Origin: Notolepis coatsorum
Lineage: Eukaryota > Chordata > Actinopteri > Aulopiformes > Paralepididae
Direction of reading: 5' to 3'
Length of the DNA stretch: 64,000 bases
NCBI GenBank assembly: GCA_963971535.1
Contig: OZ020585.1
Location: forward strand, 154,677,371 to 154,741,370
The position numbers and the translations under genes are program-made. The notes under the pieces were generated by a model. The model saw only the letters and a program-made list of their open reading frames with translations, ran no database searches and was not told the origin of the DNA. Position 1 is the stretch's first letter, and every line of letters starts with the position of its first letter. This document shows positions 47,819 through 58,308 of the stretch, piece after piece.

Positions 47819-49390
47819 CAGCTAGCAATGTCAGCTAACCGCTAGCTAACATAAAGAGTGACCTGTAATTTAATGCAGCGAAAATGAAGAGAAGGTGATG
47901 ATTATAAATGTGTTTTATTCTATTGAGTGGTCGAAGTAAAGACATGTCTAACATATCCTTTGTTTGAACAACTTACTGGAAAGGTCTGCCGCGGTGATAA
48001 TTACACAGCACTCAACCTACCTGCATCATACGCCACTGACTGCGTGCTGTGGGTGGGATTCGGGAGGCAGTTGATCAAACCATTGTGAGGGAAATGCGGG
48101 GGGGGGGGGGGTCGCAATCTTTGGAAACTTAAAAACTCGCTATTAAGAGTCTATAATCAGCACAAGTTCTTTCATTGCGTATTATTTATTCTATTGAATT
48201 ACATAGTTATGTTTACAGTGATATATTGGGGGGGACATATCATAGATTTCTCAGGATGGGGGGGACATGTCCCCCCTGTCCTCTGTGGGATTTCCGCGCC
48301 TGGCATCAATGTGAAAATAGGAGTTAAATAGGGCAAACAAACTGGCGAGACAGCTAACACTGATAGTTTCTACTGTACTCATGCATGCAGTTATTATTCG
48401 AAGCATCCATACATTCCTGTGGTATTTTGTGTTCTCTTCAAGCCGATCCCTCCTGCAAGCAGTTAGCTAGATGACAAAGCAGTTCCACTGTGTTTAGAGG
48501 CAGCTAATGCTAATGCTCACTGTGGCACATAAGTTCCAAAACTAGGCTAACTATCAGCCTTAATGTAGGAAACATCGCCCTGCTTCTGTGACTCTGCTAT
48601 GATATGCCATGTTCCAACTTTAGTATAAGTATAAGTCATGCCAAAACACTGAGAATAATTTCAGATTGCACCAGCAGGTATCACACTGAGTTAGCTAAAG
48701 TAGTTAATAAAACTGTGGTTCATAAATCTCGCACAAGGAGCAGCACGACCACTAGTGGGGCTTTTAGAATCTTCCAGATCAGACAGAGCACTTTTTAGCA
48801 GGTGGGGGAGGCATTTTGTGTTGTTAATATTTTGCAGGTGAAAGCAGGCTAATGTGGTCATTAATCATTTTGTGGAAGATGCATAGAAAGGCGCTGCTAG
48901 AAGCACCTACCTCTGTAGGCTATGTGTCCTACAAGATTTACCTCAGAATGTCCCTGCACAACATTTCCATATTATGAGTGTGTATCTGTCCAACAATTTG
49001 CCCTGTATAGCCCACCGTGCCAGTCCTGCATGCTGTGGGGAGGATCTGCGTGTTAGCATTCCTTTTTAGAAACATTTGGTACTGCCAGCTGCAAGGAAAT
49101 GGCTTGTGGCTAGTAGTAATCATTGGCTTTCTCGAGGAATGCTAATGAATAATAAAGGTCAAAATGGCAATGTTTCTGTTATAGATGGACAAATATTTAG
49201 ATAGGTATTACTCATCTTTAGAATATGGACATGTGTTAGACTTGTTTATATGAATTCATCAAATACAAATTATCTATATCAATTTGTAAAAAAGGAAAGA
49301 GAAATAAAAAACACACTTTGTGGAAATAGCACTCCAACTTTCTGCTTAAGTTCACATTTTTAGCATAGTATTGGTGCAAGAAAAAGTGCG
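47819..49390. other. Spacer with a G-rich repeat at 48080-48310
   Basis: 48090-48107 is a G run. 48225-48310 holds two gggggggacat blocks, ggacatgtcccccc and a ggcgcggaaatcc-type end (complement), like abundant fish non-autonomous DNA repeats. The remaining sequence, including 48311-49390, has no recognised gene or repeat. Confidence 0.45.
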
Positions 49391-49578
49391 GTTCTGTATC
49401 ATTAGGAGCTCTGCTTGGCATCACTCTGCACTCTCTCGCGTACGTGCACGTGCACTGAATAAATTCCACAAATGTACCTTTAATACCAGTATTAGTCTGA
49501 CCACACCCCTCATCAGCTTACCTTCATAAGCAGGTGTGTGGTCACCTGCTCTCCTCCTTCTCGCTTTCACCACAAGGA
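49391..49578. repeat. DIRS left inverted terminal repeat
   Basis: From gttctgtatcattaggagct through cgtacgtgcacgtgcactga and gaccacacccctcatcagct to caccacaagg. Pairs with 54783-54994 with small differences near the outermost 40 bp, as expected because DIRS left and right extensions differ. Confidence 0.9.
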
Positions 49579-49641
49579 AGTGCCTGGTAGTACCCCACTT
49601 GACGTGTTGTTAGTTGAAAAGAGTTGTGACGAGTTTACATT

Positions 49642-51372
49642 GTGCTTAATTTTTTCTTCTCTCACATCTGTTGTAAAGAAAAAGTTTGGGTCATAATGTA
49701 TTCCGCGGAGAGTAGACCCGCTAGACCTACTCTTCACCAGCGGTTCTCCATTCCCGCCTCCGTTGTGCGTCTTGGTGCTGGGCTGTTGCCACTTTCGTGG
49801 TTGCCGACCCAGCCCAGGAGACAGCCGATGGATAGTTTGCCTCTCCGAAGAGCCGAGGAGTCGGTGCCGTCGCTCCGGCGATGGCCTGATCTCGACTCTG
49901 GTTCTTCTGGTTCCGGGGAATCGCCCGTTGGTGAACGGGGGGTTGTCTTGGAGCCAGAGGATTTGCGACGCAAACTTTTCGCGTCTGCCCGTTCACGTCG
50001 CAAGATGGTAGCGTGCAGACGCGAACGGCCTGGGTTTGGGGAACTGCTGGAGACCAGCGAGGATGCGTCCGGCTCTGGATTTCCGATGGAAACTGAGGAC
50101 TTCATGGAAGAGGCGGACGGATTCTTGTATGATGGTCCCGTGGAGGAGAGTATCCCTCCTCAGGAGACCCCGGAGGGGGGGGAAATGGCTCCATGGGGCT
50201 CCCTGTTCGAGGATGTCGAGGAACCACCTTGGCCTCATCAGCAGGATGCCCTACTGTCGGCCACATCAGACTGTGGCTCCTTAACCAGTCGCAGCCTGCT
50301 GCATGTGAGGGATGCGGGGTCGGTGGAGGAAGGTCCGCAGGGGGAACTGCGGGCTTTGTTTCCCGAGCTCATGGCGGTAGCCGCCGCCGCCGCAAACGGC
50401 GTGCCGCTGCCGCTGCCATTGCCTGCACCTGTCCCTGATGATCTCATAGGTCATCCCTGGCAGCGTCCCCCAGTGAGAGGGGTGGACGCTGTCTACCCAT
50501 TTTTCCCCTCGATGGGGGCCTATGTTCGTCGGGGTCAGGCGGTGTCCAACATCATGGGACTAACTCCCACCTACGTACCAGTTACGCGGGTGTCGGGGTT
50601 AGTCAAAGGTATGGGGGAGGGCGTGCCTCGGCTTGACAGTCCGATGGCCGCTCTCCTCTGTCCGGATATGGTGTGGGAACCCCTATGCAAGCCGGTCCTC
50701 CAGGGGAAATCAGCTAGGCGATTGCCTTATTGGGGTGACCAGTCATTCATCGCTGGTACACAATCGCTGGCTGCGGCGTCTAACATCGCCCACCTGGCTA
50801 GATTTGTATCGGGGATCATGACGGGCGGCACGGATCTGAACGAGGTAAAATGCGATCAGATCACCCAGGCTGCGGGAGCTGTCCTGCACCTTTCCCAGGT
50901 GCTGGCCATAGCCATGGGGAAAGTGCGCGCCCTGGCCACCCTGGGCCAGCGTCATCTTTGGCTGGAGCAGGCCCGTGTGCCAGAGAAGAAGAGAGCTCCT
51001 CTTCTGACGGCCGCCCTCTCCGACGCTGGTCTGTTCGGGAAGGCCCTGCGGTTGATGACCTCAACATGCAGAGAGATGGCAGAGGAGAGATCCATCCTCC
51101 AACCCCATTTTCCGCCTCCCGTCTTTGCCGGTGGAGTCAGAAGGCTTCCGCGACGTCGAGCTGTCTCCGTCGCCGCTACCACTGCCTCCGCCGCCGCTGC
51201 TGGCCCTTCCAAGAGGGCCAGGGGAAGTGACGGCGCTTCTGCCACCGCCGGCCCATCCACGACCGGAGGAGATGGTAGGGAACGTCGTGTCCAGCAGACA
51301 GTAACCTACCGTCTCTCCGGGGCTCCTCGGGGTGGCAAGACTCGAGCGGCGCGAGGTGGCAGACGCCGCTGA
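49642..51372 (+). CDS. DIRS ORF1 (Gag-like protein)
   Basis: 576 codons; the internal Met at 49696 (MYSAESRPARPTLHQ) is the likelier start because the first 18 residues come from leader-like T-rich DNA. The N-terminal 200 residues are acidic and Ser/Glu-rich; the middle (about 260-480) is folded-looking with ALLCPDMVWEPLCKPVLQGK and WGDQSFIAGTQSLAAASNIA. The C-terminus is Arg/Ala-rich and basic, suited to nucleic-acid binding. Position directly behind the left terminal repeat is that of DIRS ORF1. No zinc knuckle is visible. The open frame in an otherwise gutted element suggests recent mobilisation in trans or a recent internal replacement. Confidence 0.75.
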   Translation: MLNFFFSHICCKEKVWVIMYSAESRPARPTLHQRFSIPASVVRLGAGLLPLSWLPTQPRRQPMDSLPLRRAEESVPSLRRWPDLDSGSSGSGESPVGERGVVLEPEDLRRKLFASARSRRKMVACRRERPGFGELLETSEDASGSGFPMETEDFMEEADGFLYDGPVEESIPPQETPEGGEMAPWGSLFEDVEEPPWPHQQDALLSATSDCGSLTSRSLLHVRDAGSVEEGPQGELRALFPELMAVAAAAANGVPLPLPLPAPVPDDLIGHPWQRPPVRGVDAVYPFFPSMGAYVRRGQAVSNIMGLTPTYVPVTRVSGLVKGMGEGVPRLDSPMAALLCPDMVWEPLCKPVLQGKSARRLPYWGDQSFIAGTQSLAAASNIAHLARFVSGIMTGGTDLNEVKCDQITQAAGAVLHLSQVLAIAMGKVRALATLGQRHLWLEQARVPEKKRAPLLTAALSDAGLFGKALRLMTSTCREMAEERSILQPHFPPPVFAGGVRRLPRRRAVSVAATTASAAAAGPSKRARGSDGASATAGPSTTGGDGRERRVQQTVTYRLSGAPRGGKTRAARGGRRR

Positions 51373-51613
51373 GTGACTTTTCCCCTCTGTATCCCCTCTC
51401 TTTTACACCCTCCCCGGCCCCTCTATGATTTTGTGCCTTAAAAAACATTATAAATAAAGAAGTTCCCCAACATAAGGGGGACTGTGTTTTGGCCGAACGA
51501 ACTGTGTGTTTCTTTAACAATTCATATGGTGGGGTTGTGTATATATGAATCTGCACTTTTACGTTGTGAGATGAGTCGTGTTGTGTTACGAGGTTAAGCA
51601 AGGTCTGCAACAG
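51373..51613. other. DIRS sequence downstream of ORF1
   Basis: Short 3' flank of ORF1 with acattataaataaag (51448-51462), which includes a polyadenylation-like AATAAA. In autonomous DIRS elements the polymerase/recombinase frames begin around here; nothing of the kind is seen. Confidence 0.4.
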
Positions 51614-51856
51614 GTATATTCTGCTCTTCAACAAGTCTAAGCTGGTCTGCCCTGTGTTCAACCCAGCTGTCTCTGTAACACCAGTATCAGCTCCTTACTT
51701 TAGCACTGAAAATCCATTCTGCTGTTGAAAGGTACACCTGGCTTTTACATTATGGTTCTCTAATTATTCACACATATTAGTTATGAAATTCAATGTCAAA
51801 TATCACCACATGAGAATGTCCCGAGGGGGAGTCGAACAGCGGGCTCCCGCGTCCGC
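51614..51856. repeat. Second copy of the 243-bp segment, inside the DIRS element
   Basis: Same orientation as 47490-47732 and no differences found by eye. The left junction follows caag-gtctgcaacag. The right junction passes from cgcgtccgc into taataggttctattagcttg, so only half of the donor hairpin was copied. Confidence 0.93.
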
Positions 51857-52639
51857 TAATAGGTTCTATTAGCTTGATGCTCCACATGCAGGTAGAAACT
51901 GGTGTTATTCCATTGCTTGAACTAAGTATATGTGTCTCACAATGCTGTGTTGTTTAGTTGCAGTAATACTCGTACACGCACATTCCACGGCCTAGCCGTT
52001 ACTCTCGGTCAGCGTTTTTTTGCTATGTACGACATAGTCAACGGGTGTAGGATTCACACACATGCGACTTGTGTTTTGTTGTAAATCCTGTTATGCTATG
52101 CATTACATTCTACCGGAGGTTTTCAAAATGGCTACGGTTGTTTTTCTGTGTGTAGGGAACAAAGTGTGTTTTCGTGAGGGGGTGTCGAATAAACCCCTCC
52201 TTTCCCACTTGATTGGTTTAGGGGATTTTTGATCTCTTCTGCTGAGCCAGTCAGGGCCGAGCCGGTGGGACGTCTTGGCAGGGGGGGGGGTTATTCTGCC
52301 AACTCCTATTACAAGACAGGAGCCAGCATGATTCCCCGCCCGTTGTAGCGGTGTTGCTATGGCGACGCCTTCCATGAGTTACGGTGTCTTAAAGGTGTCG
52401 AGTTAGGGCGTAGGGCTCACAGTTCTGCTGCGCCCGATTTATGTGTAAACTTGAGTCAGTTGGTCACATGACTCACAGTTGGCATATCTTTTTCATGACT
52501 ATAAACTCATGTGGGAAGGTGTTTCTGGGAGGGTCTGGTCTTACACTCTGATTAAAAAGAGTGACTGGATTAAAATCATGTGAAAACAGGTTTTTTACTC
52601 CCAGCTGTGCAGTTGGTTCATACGGGTGATGCTTTTTCT
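51857..52639. other. Unassigned DIRS interior
   Basis: No open frame with family motifs on either strand. A G run lies at 52279-52290. It could be decayed DIRS interior or foreign sequence. Confidence 0.35.
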
Positions 52640-52820
52640 TTATTATTATAAAGAGTTGGATGTGTCTATATGGATTGGAAATGAGGGTCCCTGATGGAAA
52701 CAAGACTAACGTCTTTCTCAGGTCTGCCTCCCCTTAACCAATTGTGTGTATTGCGCCGTACTGGGTTGTACCCGTTCTGCAATCTGTTGGGTAAAGTTTT
52801 CATTCATTCATTCATGGAGT
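52640..52820 (+). mobile_element. Diverged LINE-A 3' tail in the DIRS element
   Basis: gggtccctgatggaaacaag, then tctgcctccccttaaccaat, ttctgcaatctgttgggtaa and (ATTC)n at 52800-52815. More diverged than other copies, which suggests that the surrounding block is older than ORF1 looks. Confidence 0.82.
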
Positions 52821-53444
52821 TGATTGCATCTCGCCCCTCTTGTCATTCCCCTGGGCGTCTTGGGGATTCAATAAGATGGTCTAAATAGCCTATTGTTGAT
52901 GTGGGTATGTCAAAACGCACACATAGTGCTAGCTCAGGTTGTTCTGTTGGACATTGGCTGACTGGCGCGCCTTGATTGCTTGGGGTTAAAACAGCGTTTT
53001 TATGAAGCAATTGGGATGGGGGTTTTTCATCTTCCAACACCCTGTGTGGTTATCGATGGGTTCCCGTTCATATCAGGGGATGATAACGGAATGGATCTGA
53101 ACATATGGGGAAGGGTCTCACGCCCTGGGGGTGGGCCGCCGGGCGCGGTTCGTACCGAAACGTCTGGGTGGCGCCTTCTTTTTATGTTTTAGGATCAACA
53201 CGCATATCTACCCCTTCTTCTGGGGTTGGCAGGTCGGCGTGGTTAGGGCACGGGACTGGTTCTGGTCGCGCTGGTCCAGACCAGTTACACCCGTTGTCCG
53301 CCGGGGATGCAGATCTGCTGTTCTGGTACCCTGAGGGACTTGGGCTTTTTTCAGGGGGAAAAAATGCTAGGTCGGTCCGGGTGTCACAGGGTTGAGCGTT
53401 ATGGAACCCTTGTTGGGTACATTGTATTCTACACTGTCGTAATG

Positions 53445-53564
53445 GCTTACGGCCGTGCCAACCTGTACGCGCCCGATCTCGTCGGATCTCGGCCGCCATG
53501 CAGGTTGGTCTTGGTTGGTACTTGGTTGGGTGACCTCCTGGGAATACCGAGTGCGGGGTGCTGG
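53445..53564 (+). rRNA. 5S rRNA-like sequence (pseudogene or 5S-derived module)
   Basis: Starts GCTTACGGCC and keeps CGCGCCCGATCTCGTC, GATCTCGG, TGGTACTTGG and CCTGGGAATACC in the right order and spacing; about 20 substitutions and one deletion against the vertebrate 5S consensus as I remember it. The internal control region is partly kept (A-box region changed to cgccatgcaggttgg; C-box ggttgggtgacctcctgg). The last 10 bases no longer pair with the first, so a normal 5S fold cannot close. A T run at 53578-53583 could terminate Pol III. Functional rRNA is unlikely. Confidence 0.75.
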
Positions 53565-54663
53565 GGCTGGTCTTCCATTTTTTACGCTCTTCTCTTACGC
53601 ATGGCGAAGAGGGGCCTGTTGGGGTGGTTTTGGCCTCCTCGTGGGACCCTGTGATCCCCGTATCACCGGCCCGGTCCGGGGTAATGTTTCGTTGACCCGT
53701 AGGCCCGGGATAACCCTGTTGGAAACTGGAACACGGGCTGCGGCAGTGCCGCAGGTGTGTTTTTTTTTTTTTTTTTTCTGAGCGGTTATGAGACCAACCA
53801 TTGCATAGGGTAACGCCTTGGTGGTTGGTTCTCTGGTGTGTTGCTGCAGTGTCAACTCCCAGGTTCACCGGTTGAGGGTGCCCCTGCACGTTCATGACGT
53901 CTGCCAATCGTGTCAGCCTTCTCTGTGGAGGCTTGGTTATGCGACAACGCCAGCATACGCCCCTTCCGCCGGGGCGGCTGTGTTCAGCTGTCCTTTCTGG
54001 CGCCTGTCTCGTCCGCAGTCTCCAGGCTAGGGTTAACAGCCTGTTGCCTGGTCTTTTTTCCCGGTGCACTGCCTACTTCCGTTGGTTAACTCTTGTGTGT
54101 TTACGGCCATGCTGTCTGCCTGTTGCAGGGCCAGTGTGCCAGACGGTGTACTATTGGGGAGGACAGGGCCCGCTCGGCTGAGGGGCCTTTGTCCGAATAC
54201 GCTGGCGATGTGGGGGGCGGGGTCACTAAGTGCCCACCTGGTGGGGTCTTGATGCTGGCATCATGGACTTCTCCGGGCCCCCATTCCAGGGAGTCCAGTC
54301 CTTTTGGTGGGTCTTCCTTCGCGCTCCGCTGCTACGGCCTTGCTACAGGGTTGGGTTTGCCCTTGATCCCGTGATTCTGGGGGCAGTAACAAGGTTGTTT
54401 CCCTCCGTTCGTTCCCGGGTGGCATGCGGGTTGTGCGTGTGTGTAGTCGTGGGGTCAAGCCACGGTCTGCTCACCCTGTGCGTTGAGTTGCTTGAGTGCC
54501 TCTTCGCATGGCCGGGTCCGTCGCCCTCCCGGTAAACCTCTAATAGGGGGGGTGCCCTCCATTAGGGGGGGTCGGGGGGGCTCGGCCCTCCCTGTTCTGT
54601 TGGTTGTGGGGGGCCTTCAGCGGGGTGTATTTGTCGGCCAGTGGCTCCGCTTGGCCTCCCTTT
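53565..54663. other. GC-rich DIRS interior, unassigned
   Basis: Base composition is clearly more GC-rich than the AT-rich flanks of the window. Many overlapping open frames exist on both strands (up to 295 aa on the minus strand across 53182-54069), but none has RT, recombinase or methyltransferase motifs. A T run is at 53760-53777. It may be a foreign module brought in with the 5S-like segment. Confidence 0.4.
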
Positions 54664-54757
54664 GTGCAGAGTGATGCCAAGCAGAGCCCCTAATGATACA
54701 GAACGTTAGGTTATGACTATAACCAAGTTCTGTTAATTAGGGGTGACGCTTGGCATC
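54664..54757. repeat. DIRS internal complementary region
   Basis: gtgcagagtgatgccaagca to taatgatacagaac is the complement of 49391-49431. Directly joined gttaggttatgactataacc to gacgcttggcatc is the complement of 54942-54994. I count two mismatches against the termini (agccc/agctc; ggggtg/gggctg). Junction at 54704. Confidence 0.92.
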
Positions 54758-54782
54758 CGACGGCCGCTGCAGCCCTTGACCT

Positions 54783-54999
54783 CACCTTGTGGTGAAAGCT
54801 TGGGAAGGAGGAGAGCAGGTGACCACACACCTGCTTATGAAGGTAAGCTGATGAGGGGTGTGGTCAGACTAATACTGGTATTAAAGGTACATTTGTGGAA
54901 TTTATTCAGTGCGCGTGCACGTACGCGAGAGAGTGCAGAGTGATGCCAAGCGTCAGCCCTAATTAACAGAACTTGGTTATAGTCATAACCTAACGTTCT
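54783..54999. repeat. DIRS right inverted terminal repeat
   Basis: From ccttgtggtgaaagcttggg to tcataacctaacgttct. It begins only about 25 bp after the internal complementary region, the normal DIRS layout. Confidence 0.9.
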
Positions 55000-55488
55000 G
55001 CCTGCTGCTTGATTGATGGGACTAAACCATAACAAGAGAGGTGGAGTGGCAGTTCCCTTTGGAATTGGAATATGTACCATTGTAGGAGTAGAGAAGTACA
55101 TTTGAAATAAACAAGATAATTGTGGTTGAATACAATTTAATGTTTGCCCGTAATTCAAACACTGTTTATCAATCAAGCAAACGAGGATAGTATCACCATC
55201 AATGCAGATACCACTGACTGGTATGCGTGCATTCATAGCGGTTAATACATTATTCATACCACAATTGGCACTGAGCTTAAACATTTACTGGTTGTACAAT
55301 TAGTGTGGTGGAATTCTCTGTTCAGAACTGTCCAATTATTATGGAAATCTGCTATGTTAAAGTGTTGGGCAGATTCACCATTAGAATAAGCTCTGGTCAG
55401 GGCCGATACTGGGGGGTCTGTCTTTCTGGGGAACCACAGGTGGGCAAACAGGAAACCTGTTAGATTTAAATACAGGCTTAACATGAAG
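55000..55488. other. No recognised feature
   Basis: AT-rich flank of the DIRS element. The minus-strand frames of 109-149 aa that cross it have no motif I recognise. Confidence 0.35.
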
Positions 55489-56130
55489 GCTAAGAGAATT
55501 ATTAAGGACTCGAGCCACCCGAACAACTGCCTCTTTGAACTGCTGCGGTCAGGCAAGCGATACCGGAGTCTTAAGGCGAGCACAGAAAGACTCAGAAGAA
55601 GCTTCTATCCCCAGGCCATCAGGCTGCTAAACGAACAATAAACACTATGCAACAACCATCAAATGCACACAGCACACACACCCACACGCACACACTCACT
55701 TAAACAAACAACACACTGCAGCACCCACTCTCCACACTTTAGATCACACAAACACACTTTATATTTATTGATAAAGGATTTGCACTACAACTTGTACACC
55801 TACTGTAAATTGTACCTAAATTGCACCTCATCCCATTTCTGCCTTGCACTATATAGTATTGTATATTAGTACACTGCATAGTATTGTATAATATATGGTA
55901 ACTCAGTTACGTCTATTCTAAATCGAACATTGTACATATGTCTATACTGAACACTGTGACCTAATTTCTTTACTTCTAATTTACATACTATACTATGTTA
56001 TTTTATTTCATATCTTATCTTGTCTTGCACAGTCTCTGGAGCGTAACAGTAAGAAGCATTTTGTATAAAAGTATTCTGTACTTCTGTATGACAACTATTA
56101 AAGAAACTTGAACTTGAACTTGAAACCAAA
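55489..56130 (+). mobile_element. Rex1-like LINE 3' end with acttga tail
   Basis: Codons KAKRIIKDSSHPNNCLFELL, RSGKRYRSLKASTERLRRSF and YPQAIRLLNEQ then stop (55641) parallel the end of the RT at 34330-34487. The 3' UTR (to about 56110) equals 26060-26365, and ends in repeats of acttga. 5'-truncated. Confidence 0.85.
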
Positions 56131-57336
56131 CTTCCCCCTTGCCGGTAAACATTCGAACAAAATGCTTTATGGAGCCCCCAGCCACATGGTTGGGAGTAGC
56201 TGGGAGAGGATGAGGCAAGCGTCCGAGATTCTATTTCAACCATTGATAAAATCTCACTTGAATAGATTTACATACAAGTGTTGTCAGCCGTTTGGGACAG
56301 TTCACATTCTTCTGTTATTTACTGAAGAAACAGGTTTCCTTCAAGACAACACAGAAACTGGTTACAAATGGGTGTGGGCCAACAGCTGAATGGTGTGGGC
56401 AAGCAGCTAAAACAATGGGATGACCACATAACATGAATTCGTTATCCTGCCCCGCGGCCTGGGATGTGATTATACTAGCTCAGAGGTAATCACTCTAAAC
56501 AATGTGGTATCTAGGTTAAAGAGTCTTGGTAAATCATGGGGGAACATATTATTAATGAAAGCTAAGTATAAACTGTTTGTAGCTATTCAATGTAAGCCAG
56601 AAAGACTGTTTTGAAGACTTAATCCCCAGAATAGTAAGACTAGTTTAACCTAGGTTTGAAACTGGGCTTGATGGTAACAGACAGTGATTCTCATCTCATA
56701 TAAAGATTCTATTAGTTAAAAGTAATATGTCTGTATTTAGAAAATCAATCTCAAATCAATTGGATATATCTTGAAGCGTAAATACTAAAAGATATCAAGG
56801 TTAGTTTAGGCAATTCAACTCTCTGACTTAAGAGAAGGCATAAGTAAATTGTTCTGCTTAAGGGCCCTCCTCCTTTTCAAATACCAACTGTGAAGGCTTG
56901 CGATTGGGTGAATCCTGTGCGTGAGATCACTTGGTGACGTCACGCCCAGGGTTCCCGGCTGATTGATAAAAAGGGGGGTGCTGTGACTATGGGAACACTC
57001 TGAAACGGAACAACACAGGACCACCTCCCACCTCTTCACACAGCGGAGCGACAGCAGGAACAGAGGAGAACAAGGACAACAAGCTTTTGGAACGAGAACA
57101 GAATCCTCTTTGTTATCAACAGAGAACAAAGACAATTCAACAACTATCATACTTTAATCTGATTTCTTAGTCTAATATTGAGGGCGAGCGGCATAGTGCT
57201 TTGGTACCGTCAATATTATAGCATTCTTTATTTTAATTGAACCAGAACCATTGTAATTACACTTTTAACTGTGAATTAAACAGATGCCGGTACACCATTC
57301 TCCTTCATTTCTCCTGCTTAGCTGCCGTCGAACAAG
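56131..57336 (+). promoter_or_regulatory. Possible promoter or LTR-like region cut by the chromovirus
   Basis: No protein. At 56967 gataaaaagg is TATA-like, preceded by a GC-rich gtgacgtcacgcc (a CRE-like TGACGTCA at 56935-56942). Purine-rich gaacagaggagaacaagg (57058-57075) could be transcribed leader. The sequence continues across the chromovirus insertion at 63638, where a strong splice donor (CAG then GTGAGTG, 63855-63864) is found. It may be the promoter and first exon of a gene or the LTR and leader of an unidentified retroelement. Confidence 0.3.
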
Positions 57337-57341
57337 ACCAG

Positions 57342-58295
57342 TGTGAGGTTTGGTCCGCTCCCCGCCACACGCTCTGTTCCTTTAAGGTACTATGTTGATT
57401 GATGCATTCCCCGCCACGCGCTCCGTTCCTTTAAGGTGCCGTGTTGATTGGTGCATTCCCCGCCACATGCTTTTGGAGCAAGTATCAATCTCATCCCGCA
57501 GCTGTCACAGTTTGTAATTAGCGCCCCTGAAGGCTTTATATACACAGACCTCCTTGCTATCGATGTTGGGTCGTTCTGGAATACAACTGCATATACCTGC
57601 CTTTCCCCGTCGCTGTTCCTGTCTTCTTTCTCTCCAGGACCTTTTTGTGGAGAACCGCTGTGGAGAACCTGGTTCCCCGTTTGGAGCTGCGCCTCGTTAT
57701 CTGCCCGCTTTACGCGTTGCGCTCTGGTGAGTTTTTGGAAACAGTCCTTTTGGATTATCAGTTTTTTGTGTGTTTGGTGAACACTGAAGAAGTACCGTTT
57801 TTGTTTTGTACTGGACTCAGCTAATTTGTGTGTTAGGATAACACTGAAGAATTCCATTTTGTTTTGCACTGGACTCAGCTAATTTGTGTGTTAGAATAAC
57901 ACTGAAGAATACCGTGTTGTTTTTTACTGGACTCAGCTAACTTGTGTGTGGTACACCGAAGATCAAGTCACTTGGGATTAATACTGGACTCAGTCACCTC
58001 TCTGCCTCTGTGTGTTCGTTGGGCTGTTTCTGATTTCTCTCTCTCTCCGTTTTCCACCGTGAGTGAAAGCTGGGAGTATCTGCAGAGCCGCTACAACGTC
58101 ACATGCCAATTCCTCACCACTATCTACTGGGAGTATCTGCAGAGCCGCTACATCGTCACATGCCAGATCCCCGTTTGTTTGATTACTGTACCTCATCCAT
58201 CTTGTGACTCTGTAAATAAATACGCCCTAGCTTTTGGCTAACTCTGAACTTCCTGTCTGTGCCGTTGCGTTTGAGGTCGGTTACAAACCATAACA
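57342..58295 (+). repeat. 5' LTR of the chromovirus
   Basis: 954 bp, TGTGAGG...ATAACA. Contains a duplicated ccgccac-cgctccgttccttta block (57350 and 57410), TATA-like gctttatatacac (57534-57546) and a tandem motif around tgtgtgttaggataacactg (three units against two in the 3' LTR). Downstream gtaaataaatacgcc near 58213 may hold the polyadenylation signal. Confidence 0.95.
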
Positions 58296-58308
58296 TTACG
58301 ACCCAACC

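Larger units (their letters stand above)
49391..54999 (+). mobile_element. DIRS-type retrotransposon, defective
   Basis: The left terminal repeat (49391-49578) and right one (54783-54994) are inverted complements. An internal complementary region (54664-54757) consists of the complement of the left end (ending ...taatgatacagaac) joined directly to the complement of the right end (gttaggttatgactataacc...). This three-part arrangement is specific to DIRS elements and templates their circular intermediate. ORF1 is open (49642-51372). I find no reverse transcriptase, RNase H, tyrosine recombinase or methyltransferase; instead there is a foreign 243-bp piece, a LINE-A tail and a GC-rich block with a 5S-like segment. 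Confidence 0.85.

Noticed and set aside
53445..53564. Functional 5S rRNA gene
   Set aside because: About 20 substitutions, a deletion and loss of the terminal stem; single copy inside a mobile element rather than a tandem array.
53182..54069. 295-codon minus-strand frame as a DIRS protein
   Set aside because: GC-rich sequence with few chance stops on both strands; no RT, recombinase or methyltransferase motif, and it crosses the 5S-like segment.
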